From Desulfovibrionales bacterium (GTDB lineage: Bacteria; Desulfobacterota; Desulfovibrionia; Desulfovibrionales; Desulfonatronaceae), in the NCBI GenBank assembly GCA_007693505.1, contig REDL01000069.1, positions 27,511 through 91,510 on the forward strand: a stretch of DNA of 64,000 nucleotides. Direction: 5' to 3'. Made by a program: the position numbers and the translations under genes. The notes under the pieces are model-generated. The model saw only the letters and a program-made list of their open reading frames with translations. It did no database searches and had not been told where the DNA came from. Position 1 is the first letter of the stretch. Each line of letters begins with the position of its first letter. Below are positions 36,526 to 43,384 of the stretch, one piece after another.

Positions 36526-37293
36526 TCAGCCAAGGCTTATCAGCGGACTGACGTACATGTTCTTGAAGGGCCTGATGTGGCATGGCGTCGGCACGGTGAT
36601 CCGCTCCTTCCGGCGATTTGCCGCCGGTCGTTCAAGACCCTGGTGGGTAATGAAAAATCTGTTGATCACCGCCCCTTCGATGTTTGCCTGCTTCGCCATC
36701 TCTCGCCACTCCTGTTTTGACAGGGCCGCCTTGATGGAGTCCCGGTATTCCTTTTTCATCAGCCGGGTGTAGGTCAGCCCAAGCAGATGCACATGCAACG
36801 GAATCTCCAAAGAGGAAACCCGAACCAGATCCCGAATCAGGATCGCACCGCCCGGCTTGGCCACGCGATGCATTTCCCTGACCAGGTTGATGGGCTCCGG
36901 AACATGGTGGAGCATGTTGTGACAATAGACCGCATCAAAGCCGGCATCGCCAAAAGGTAGCCGCTTCCCGTCTCCGGTTTGAAAATCGATCCGCCCGGCC
37001 ACACCCTCTTGCTGGGCGTTATCCCGCGCCACTGCCAACATATTTTCCGAAATATCCACAGCCGTGAGCGTAATCTGTTCCTCCGCCAATTTCGCCACAC
37101 CAATGGAAATACGCCCCGTTCCGCACCCCACCTCCAAAAATGATCCGCTTGCAGGACTCAGCCCAAGCACGGACTCCACGAAACCGTTATGCAGAATCGT
37201 CAGATACTTGAGGGTCAACAGATCATAGGCTCTGATTTCCTCAAGCGTTTCCATGGATTCCGTTTCCAGGACGCGGTCATTTCGAAAAACCAT
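36526..37293 (-). CDS. Class I SAM-dependent methyltransferase
   Basis: The 255-residue cytosolic protein has the SAM-binding motifs FLEVGCGTGRISIG (motif I), LTAVDISENML (motif II), GDGKRLPFGDAGFDAVYC (motif IV region) and LREMHRVAKPGGAILI-type sequence, as in ubiquinone/lipid and small-molecule methyltransferases. The start at 37293 has a good AGAGGGGGTG site upstream. It is convergent with the MMPL gene; the substrate may be the product of the acyltransferase/E1 cluster, but this is inference. Confidence 0.82.
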   Translation of the reverse strand: MVFRNDRVLETESMETLEEIRAYDLLTLKYLTILHNGFVESVLGLSPASGSFLEVGCGTGRISIGVAKLAEEQITLTAVDISENMLAVARDNAQQEGVAGRIDFQTGDGKRLPFGDAGFDAVYCHNMLHHVPEPINLVREMHRVAKPGGAILIRDLVRVSSLEIPLHVHLLGLTYTRLMKKEYRDSIKAALSKQEWREMAKQANIEGAVINRFFITHQGLERPAANRRKERITVPTPCHIRPFKNMYVSPLISLG

Positions 37294-37527
37294 CCGTCAC
37301 CCCCTCTCTATGGTTGCGTCATTATCCGATGATGAACCGGCAACATTGCCAGACACCAATATTGGTTCCAAGGCTTCCCTGTGACCGCTCCGCTTCCGGA
37401 ACGGGCACTTCCATCCCCGATCCATGTGGACGTTGATAACGGGTAAATTTATTTCTGTCGCAACTCAAGAAAATTTGTCCATGCACGAATTTCAAACCAA
37501 GAGAATCTGCTCACGGCCCATAATGGG

Positions 37528-37690
37528 GTGTTGAAAAAGTCCTTATCCACAGAGGGTCGTTCAAAAAATAAATGCAAGGAACAATCCGGTACTTATCGGG
37601 GGTTCTCCTACCGAAATACCCGAATGTGTTTTTGGCAAAAGCAAGTGCCGGAGTAGCGACGCAGCAATTGGAAGATTTTCAACTGATAAG
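37528..37690 (+). repeat. MITE-like repeat, family 1, copy d
   Basis: GTTGAAAAAGTCCTTATCCAC at the left and CAGCAATTGGAAGATTTTCA followed by ACTGATAAGG at the right. The TATCCAC / GATAAGG ends extend the terminal inverted repeat seen in copy f. It lies between the methyltransferase gene and the PEP-CTERM gene terminator. Confidence 0.7.
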
Positions 37691-37721
37691 GGCACTTCCC
37701 TACAAACCAAGTCTTTCTCCA

Positions 37722-37757
37722 AAAAAAAAGGGAGGGCCATGAGGCCCTCCCTTTTTT
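37722..37757 (-). terminator. Bidirectional-type rho-independent terminator of the PEP-CTERM gene
   Basis: Stem GGGAGGGCC / GGCCCTCCC with a 4-base loop, preceded by nine A and followed by six T on the plus strand, so it would work on the minus-strand PEP-CTERM transcript with a T9 tail. It lies about 25 bases past the stop codon at 37782. Confidence 0.9.
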
Positions 37758-37781
37758 GTCATGCAGTCTGAAAAGACCTGT

Positions 37782-38687
37782 TTACTTGTTCATCATCTTC
37801 CGGCGACCCAGCAATCCGAGACCGACCAGACCGGCACCCAGGAGCAGGATGGTGGAAGGCTCAGGTACGACATTGTGACGCATGGTCCCGCTGTTTTCAA
37901 TGCCAATGATGAATTGATTGTTGTCAGCATCAGGAACAATGCTGGTCACCCGAGCATTGACGTCGGCAAAACCCGTAATCGCCAAACCATCGGCAAGAAG
38001 GTCTTCAGCTTTCGTGCCATTAAAGGTCCAGAAATCGTCCATGACAGACAGCATGTTAATATTGAAGCTGAAGGGTGAGTTTCCACCGGCTCCAGCAAGC
38101 AACTGCGGACCCGTTCCCTGGCCAGCGGTCAATTCGAAGGTAGCGATGGTCCCCAAAGGTGCAGAGAACAAATCGACGCCGTAAAGGAGTTCAATGGTCC
38201 CTACACCGGGAGTGAATACCAAATCGTAGGTAAGCTGTCCAAAAAAATCCGGATCAGCAATGAAGTTGTCAATCGTAGCATCAGTTCCGGTCGGATTGTT
38301 AAAATTGGCAATCTGTCCCTGCAGATCATTAAAGCGGTAATAAATTACTCTTGAGTCACCACCTGGAGTCGAGAACACTGAGCCCGCACCATCAACAGTA
38401 ACCAAACCCAAAACACCAAATTCAGTAAACACGTCACCATCATTCAAGATCCCGTCTGCACCGAGATCCTGTTCAACAGTTGCATCGGGTGCAAAGTTTC
38501 CTGCATTTGTAAAACCATACAATTGATCAAAATTAATTACCGAAGTCGTGCCAGTTCCCGCAATGGCCGCCTGTATTCCTATCGTGGATAAATCCCAGCT
38601 AAAAGATGAAAACGCCTGGGCATTCACAGCCAAGAACAGGCTCAAAAACAATGCCGCAACCATACTTGATAATTTCCTGAGTTTCAT
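37782..38687 (-). CDS. PEP-CTERM sorting-domain protein
   Basis: The 301-residue secreted protein has a signal peptide (MKLRKLSSMVAALFLSLFLA, cleaved near AQA-FS), a glycine/asparagine/phenylalanine-rich beta-type mature part, and a textbook C-terminal sorting signal: VPEPSTILLLGAGLVGLGLL followed by GRRKMMNK (motif, hydrophobic segment, basic tail). Exosortase would cleave after this motif; it is the obvious substrate of the exosortase at 54731. Start 38687 has AGGAGAGGG upstream; the longer frame to 38744 has none. It is monocistronic with a sigma-54 promoter upstream and a strong terminator downstream. The body shows no known domain. Confidence 0.92.
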   Translation of the reverse strand: MKLRKLSSMVAALFLSLFLAVNAQAFSSFSWDLSTIGIQAAIAGTGTTSVINFDQLYGFTNAGNFAPDATVEQDLGADGILNDGDVFTEFGVLGLVTVDGAGSVFSTPGGDSRVIYYRFNDLQGQIANFNNPTGTDATIDNFIADPDFFGQLTYDLVFTPGVGTIELLYGVDLFSAPLGTIATFELTAGQGTGPQLLAGAGGNSPFSFNINMLSVMDDFWTFNGTKAEDLLADGLAITGFADVNARVTSIVPDADNNQFIIGIENSGTMRHNVVPEPSTILLLGAGLVGLGLLGRRKMMNK

Positions 38688-38762
38688 AACCCTCTCCTCA
38701 TGTTGTAATGTGTTGATATCTCCAAAGGAGTCTTTCTCCATCAACCGAACACCTTCTCCCTA

Positions 38763-38777
38763 GCAACCACCATGCCA
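38763..38777 (-). promoter_or_regulatory. Sigma-54 (-24/-12) promoter of the PEP-CTERM gene
   Basis: On the minus strand the sequence is TGGCATGGTGGTTGC: the -24 TGGCA, a 5-base spacer after the sixth base, and the -12 TTGC, with the required 10 bases between GG and GC. It lies about 75 bases upstream of the start codon. PEP-CTERM genes with PrsK/PrsR are known to be under sigma-54 control in some EPS-forming bacteria. Confidence 0.85.
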
Positions 38778-39860
38778 AATAATAACATTTTGAAATATAT
38801 GCAAAAAACAAAACACAACAAACTGGGTCTGTAAAATTCTACGACAACGCCTTGAGAGAGGCTTTCTGTCTTTTCTCTGCACCACAGCAACTCCAGTCTC
38901 CTTAAAGCAAAAAATAAAGTTCTGTAAAAACAAACAAATATAAGCAACCTCAACGTTTTGTTTATTTATGTTTCATGAAAATCCTTCACCTTGCCTTCGC
39001 AAGTCTCGTCTTCAACCGTCACCCGGCAAGCACCCTTGGAAAAGGCCATACAACCCGAATACACAATAAGAATCTGAAATAGCTGAATATAACAGAGACC
39101 AATATCGCTGTAAGAAAAACCGACATGCACCTGTAAAGTTTTACGACACTCACCGTTTGGCGACCCAGATTTCTCCGCCCCCCCCCGCTTCTGTAAAGAC
39201 CCACAGCCCATGCACCGCAAGGCTCCCCCAAGAAATACAGCTCCGAAATCCATGCCAACGTATAATACACTCCTGTTCCATCTCTTTTTGTTCGAGCATA
39301 ATCGACGAGGACAGGTTTTTAAGGTTCTTCGACGTTGACAGTGGAATTGACCTCAAAACCATGTTGTAACCGGAGGCACATTTCGCCCCCTTGATGATGG
39401 CACGAGCGCCAAGCCCATCAAGAAGAATAAAGGGGCATGTTTATTTTCTTGACTTGGGTCACTTCTTTCTCTGGCATCTAAAGCTTATTTTGGAAAAAAA
39501 AAGCACCATCCATTACGCTCTCATTGCTTAGACTTTTATTCAAAGGCCTGCTAAAATTAAGAATACTTGATTTGCAAACTTTACTTGATCAGGTTGCCTG
39601 GATCCAAAAAAAGAACCATAGAGCTCGGCTATCGCATAGGCGAAAAAAGCTAGCCGTTTTTCAAATTGAATAAGTTGCGTTGTAGGGTTAATTTTTCTTT
39701 ATTAAACCGCCCGTTCGCCGCAAACAGGCTCGCTCGACAAGGGGGACAAGACAGGGGACGGGGTTTCTTTTCGGCCGCGGACCATTGCGGCCTCAAAACT
39801 GCCGCCAGTTGTCGCTGGATAATTTGCCCGCAGAAAAAACTTCAACTACACAACCACACC
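38778..39860. other. Long gene-free regulatory gap
   Basis: No gene supported over about 1.1 kb. The first half contains the upstream CTGTAAA motifs of the PEP-CTERM promoter. The rest is AT-richer than its neighbours; no clear terminator or repeat array was seen in it. Confidence 0.5.
38829..39208 (+). promoter_or_regulatory. Repeated CTGTAAA motifs upstream of the sigma-54 promoter
   Basis: Two full copies, CTGTAAAATTCTACGACA (38829-38846) and CTGTAAAGTTTTACGACA (39131-39148), and two half copies starting CTGTAAA at 38922 and 39191, all on the plus strand. They lie 50 to 430 bases upstream of the sigma-54 promoter, where activators of the NtrC family bind. They could be the operator sites of PrsR or of the response regulator at 18669. 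Confidence 0.6.
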
Positions 39861-40796
39861 ATGCCCCAAGAATCCCACGACCATAACTTCAAAAACGTCT
39901 TCCTGGACTTCCCGCGTGAGTCCCTGGAACTGTTCTACCCGCAGGCTCTGGAACTGTACGGTGAGCTGCTGGAAATTTCCTTTGTCCGCCAGGAGCCACG
40001 CAAACATCGCCTGTCTGATCCCGCCTTGGCCCTGGACATGCCGGTCCTGTTCCGTTTTGAACGCGGAGCCGTGTTGCTCTGGCTGGTGGAGTTCCAGGAG
40101 GACAAGGACAAATTCTCCATCTACAGGCTGCTGCGCTACGCCACGGACCTGATGGAAGCCCATCCGGACGCCGTGGTGGTGCCCACGGTCCTGTTCACGG
40201 ATCGCAGGGCCTGGCGCAAGGATGTGCCTCGCTTGCTGGAAAGCCGTCTTGGCGCAACGACCTTCCTCCACTTCGAATACGTGCACCTGAAACTGTTTGC
40301 CCTCCATGCCAAAGATTATTACAATGTAAACAACCCCGTAGCCAAAATCCTCATGCCCAAGATGCAGTACCCGCCCTCTGAACGGCTGGAAGTTTTGCGC
40401 CACGCCTATCTGGGCCTCTATCAGTTGGCATCACGGATGCTGTTTGAAAAATATACTGATTTTATCGATATTTACGCCCAGATTCAGCCTGAAGAACAAC
40501 AGACCATCTGCGCCGATATCATGGAACACGAGGAGACCGCCATGCTCACACAGTACATCAAAAATCTCGGCCGCGACGAAGGCCGCGTCGAAGGCCGTGT
40601 CGAAGGCCGTGTCGAAGGCCGTGTCGAAGGCCGCCAAGCTATTATCCAACGCCAACTCACCAAGCGCTTCGGCCAAGATATTCTGGATCTTCATTTCCAG
40701 GAGCGCTTGCGCAAGGCCACGCCCGAACAACTGGACCTCTGGGCCGAGAAACTGCTGGATGCCAAGAGCGTTGATGAAGTTTTCAAGGATAATTGA
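39861..40796 (+). CDS. Rpn/PD-(D/E)XK-type nuclease family protein with Val-Glu-Gly-Arg repeats
   Basis: The 311-residue protein resembles the Rpn/DUF4351 group related to transposases: HDHNFKNVFLDFPRESLELF at the start, LDMPVLFRFERGAVLLWLVEFQEDKD (Asp, then Glu-x-Gln of a PD-(D/E)XK nuclease core), YRLLRYATDLM, and HLKLFALHAKDY. Near the C-terminus a tandem (VEGR)x5 stretch is encoded by a 12-base repeat (about 40578-40634), followed by a DUF4351-like helical end (QRQLTKRFGQDI, LDLWAEKLLDAKSVDEVF). Rpn proteins promote RecA-independent recombination in E. coli. ATG 39861 is the family start; a longer upstream frame is not supported. Confidence 0.8.
   Translation: MPQESHDHNFKNVFLDFPRESLELFYPQALELYGELLEISFVRQEPRKHRLSDPALALDMPVLFRFERGAVLLWLVEFQEDKDKFSIYRLLRYATDLMEAHPDAVVVPTVLFTDRRAWRKDVPRLLESRLGATTFLHFEYVHLKLFALHAKDYYNVNNPVAKILMPKMQYPPSERLEVLRHAYLGLYQLASRMLFEKYTDFIDIYAQIQPEEQQTICADIMEHEETAMLTQYIKNLGRDEGRVEGRVEGRVEGRVEGRQAIIQRQLTKRFGQDILDLHFQERLRKATPEQLDLWAEKLLDAKSVDEVFKDN
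40578..40634 (+). repeat. 12-base tandem repeat in the Rpn-type gene
   Basis: About five copies of a GAAGGCCGTGTC-type unit, encoding Glu-Gly-Arg-Val. Copy number can vary in frame. Confidence 0.85.
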
Positions 40797-40874
40797 TTTC
40801 GGACGAATCCGAAGATTGCTGATACGCAAGGAGCAGAAGGGGGCAGGGAGGCCAAGGAAGGCCGGCAGAGAGAA

Positions 40875-42068
40875 TCAGCGCTGCGTGGTCTCTGTTGTCT
40901 GTGGTCGATCAGGGTGAAGGGCATCGGCCCAGAGGAGATCGAGGAATACCTTCCAGGGCAGGATTTCAATGTCGTCTTCGGTGATCCGAGATGCGTGGGC
41001 CTGGCTGACCAAAATACATCGGCTGGGCGGATGCTCTTCCTTCCAAGCCCGCAGCCCTTTCAAGTGGTCGGCGTTCGGCCGCTCGGAAGATTTTATTTCA
41101 ATGGCAACCTCTCCATTGCCAAGAATGGCGTCCACTTCCAGGCCGGAGGAAGTTCTCCAGTAGGATATGGGATAAGATCGCGGCGAGTAGGCGCAGTGGG
41201 CCCGCAACTCCATCAGGATGAAGTGCTCAAAGGCGGTGCCGAATGCAGAAGAGCCCGGACGCAGTTCACCTCGACGACTCAGATCGTTTACCAGGCAAGT
41301 ATCGAAAAAGTAGAATCGCGGCGCGGTGATGATCCGGCGTTTTTGGCGCTTTTGCCAGGCCGGCACCCAGAAACCGAGCAGCGTATCGGTCAGAATTTCA
41401 AAATGTCCCCGGACACCGGGCCCCGAAAGCCCAACTTCCCGCGCCATGACCGAAAACTGGACTGGTTGACCGTTGGAAAGCGCAGCCACCTCCAGGAATC
41501 GCTGGAATACCGGAAGACTGCGAACCAATGACTCCGCCAGAATTTCTTCCTTGAGATACGTGCCGACATACGCTGCAATCAACTCCCCGGGATCGTCATC
41601 CAGATAGTGTGCCGGAAGCATGCCGTGGTTCAGGGCACGCTCAAGGCTGAAATCCGGAATTTCCCGTGACGTCAAGGGCAAGAGTTCCCGGCTCACCGCC
41701 CGACCGCCCAGCAAATTTCCTCCCCCCTTGCGCAGCTTCCGGGCGCTTGAGCCGCTGAGAATGAAGCGCCAACCGTATCCGGCCATCAGGCGATGCACCT
41801 CATCCAGCAGTTCCGGCAACTTCTGGACCTCATCAATGATGATCGGCCATGGCTGCACCCCCTGCTCCCAGCCGAGGGCTTTCAACTCCTCGCCCAGGAG
41901 AACGGGGTTGGCGCTGAGGCGTCGGAACAAGGCCGCATCGAGCAGGTCGTAATACGGTGCATCGGGAAAGAGGTGTCGCAATAACGTGCTCTTACCCACC
42001 TGACGCGGCCCCCAGAGGAAGCAGGATCGTCGCGCCAATCGATCGGCCTGGAGAATACGAGGAAACAT
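40875..42068 (-). CDS. AAA-type ATPase with DUF4143 domain
   Basis: The 397-residue protein has an N-terminal ATPase (Walker A GPRQVGKST at 20-28, Walker B PIIIDEVQKLP, sensor region LSGSSARKLRKGG) and a C-terminal DUF4143 part (GTYLKEEILAESLV, ALSNGQPVQFS, GLEVDAILGNGEVAIEIKSS). The last segment carries an Asp...Glu-x-Lys pattern of a restriction-endonuclease-like fold. These proteins are common, often near mobile DNA; their function is not settled. Start 42068 (MFPRILQ) is the family start; a longer frame to 42122 adds a poorly conserved tail. A decayed copy of its Walker region lies just upstream at 42195-42275. Confidence 0.85.
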   Translation of the reverse strand: MFPRILQADRLARRSCFLWGPRQVGKSTLLRHLFPDAPYYDLLDAALFRRLSANPVLLGEELKALGWEQGVQPWPIIIDEVQKLPELLDEVHRLMAGYGWRFILSGSSARKLRKGGGNLLGGRAVSRELLPLTSREIPDFSLERALNHGMLPAHYLDDDPGELIAAYVGTYLKEEILAESLVRSLPVFQRFLEVAALSNGQPVQFSVMAREVGLSGPGVRGHFEILTDTLLGFWVPAWQKRQKRRIITAPRFYFFDTCLVNDLSRRGELRPGSSAFGTAFEHFILMELRAHCAYSPRSYPISYWRTSSGLEVDAILGNGEVAIEIKSSERPNADHLKGLRAWKEEHPPSRCILVSQAHASRITEDDIEILPWKVFLDLLWADALHPDRPQTTETTQR

Positions 42069-42194
42069 GCTTTGCCAATATGCCACCTTCGATTTACATG
42101 CAAATCGAAAACAGGACTTCAAATGGGATGCGTACCCCTGTGATATTCGCTATCAAGCTGTTGCCAGCGGTTAGCGCTAAAGGGATTTTATCGG

Positions 42195-42275
42195 AGGAGG
42201 ATCATGCAGGTCATAATGCGATGCCTCGGGAAAGGGGTGGCGCAATAATCTGCTCTTCCCGACAGTGCACATGGC
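42195..42275 (-). pseudogene. Relic of a second DUF4143-type ATPase gene
   Basis: The plus-strand sequence TGCCTCGGGAAAGGGGTGGC at about 42222 and the following CAATAATCTGCTCTTCCCGA closely match the intact gene at 41959-42000 (Walker A region). The preceding GCAGGTCATAATGCGATG matches the intact gene's GCAGGTCGTAATACGGTG. The rest of the gene is missing. Confidence 0.6.
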
Positions 42276-42332
42276 CCGGGCCGATCTCCCCCTTTACGAT
42301 CTCATCCTCTCGGGATATATGATCTTAAAAAA

Positions 42333-42388
42333 CTCTCAATCTTCAACTCAGAACTTAGCATTTAGCACTTAGCACTCAACACTTCCAA
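42333..42388 (+). repeat. Heptamer array (CTTAGCA type) before CAAX-protease gene
   Basis: Eight phased 7-base units with consensus CT(C/T)AGCA, ending 13 bases before the ATG at 42402. The units match the right-hand array before the ATPase gene at 51632. No Shine-Dalgarno sequence follows. Confidence 0.85.
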
Positions 42389-42401
42389 CCCACCACCCAT
42401 C

Positions 42402-43088
42402 ATGCACACCAAAGCCTGGCCGCGCATTCTCCCCTTCGCCCTGTTCATGGCCGTTATCGGCCTGGAAGAGGGCCTGCGTTTTCTGGATTCCCGGGAGTGG
42501 ATCTCCCTCTCGGAGATGACCTTCCATTTGCTCTATCCCCTCAAGCCCTTGGCGGCCCTGGTGGCCTTGCTGCTGTTGCGCAAGGCCTACACCGAATTGC
42601 ACTGGGCGGATCTGCGCCGGCCGGGGCAAACCCTGTTGAGCATCGGCGTCGGTTTGGTGGTCTTTGTGCTCTGGATCAACATGGACTGGACTTTTGGAGC
42701 ATTAACCGAGCCCCCCGGCTTCAATCCCCATGTGTTCACGGATGATGTCCTGCGCCTGGTCATGATCCTGATCCGGGTCTTCAGTGCCGTGGTGGTGGTC
42801 TCCATCATGGAAGAACTCTTCTGGCGCTCCTTCCTGCTCCGCTACATCATCAATCCCCGCTTCGCCGCCGTGGCCCTGGGCACCTTCACGCTGCCTTCCT
42901 TCCTGATCTGCGCGGTGCTTTTCGGTCTGGCCCACCATTTCATCCTGGCCGGGATCATGGCCGGCATGGCCTATGCCCTCCTGCTCTACAGAACCAAAAG
43001 CCTGGCCCAGTGCATCCTGGCCCATGCAGTGACCAACCTGGCTCTGGCCGTGTATGTGCTCCAGACCGGACAGTGGCATTTCTGGTAG
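42402..43088 (+). CDS. CPBP/CAAX-type intramembrane protease, PEP-CTERM-associated
   Basis: A 228-residue protein with about six to seven membrane helices. The CPBP motifs are MEELFWRSFLLRYI (Glu-Glu-x3-Arg), FGLAHHFILAG (second motif with His) and LAHAVTNLALAV (third motif). It resembles TIGR03008, a CAAX-protease-related family found next to exosortase EPS genes. It may process a membrane or lipoprotein substrate of the same locus, but the substrate is unknown. The start codon follows a heptamer array, with no ribosome-binding site visible. A strong hairpin lies 30 bases downstream. Confidence 0.85.
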   Translation: MHTKAWPRILPFALFMAVIGLEEGLRFLDSREWISLSEMTFHLLYPLKPLAALVALLLLRKAYTELHWADLRRPGQTLLSIGVGLVVFVLWINMDWTFGALTEPPGFNPHVFTDDVLRLVMILIRVFSAVVVVSIMEELFWRSFLLRYIINPRFAAVALGTFTLPSFLICAVLFGLAHHFILAGIMAGMAYALLLYRTKSLAQCILAHAVTNLALAVYVLQTGQWHFW

Positions 43089-43117
43089 AACGATTTGCTC
43101 CCATTCCCTTGGAACAC

Positions 43118-43144
43118 GTCTTGTCCGGTTTTACCGGACAAGAC
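43118..43144. terminator. Strong hairpin downstream of CAAX-protease gene
   Basis: A perfect 12-base stem, GTCTTGTCCGGT / ACCGGACAAGAC, with a 3-base loop. No T-tract follows, so it may be a Rho-dependent boundary or mRNA 3' protection structure rather than a classic terminator. Confidence 0.6.
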
Positions 43145-43384
43145 CCATCTCAGCCCCCAGCACCTCCCATATTCCTTTTGCTCCGGCCTGCCGCGTCCTT
43201 TTTTCGTGGATCAGTGGACAGTATCCTTAATATGGACATTCCCAAAGAATCAAATAAATCTATTTATTTCATACAGATCGCACATACATGATGCACGGCA
43301 TGATTCTTGAATTTTGCAGCTTGAGCAATATTCCCCGTCCGCGTGGACGGTTCTGATTATTCCTTTCCCATGGAGGATTTTGTT

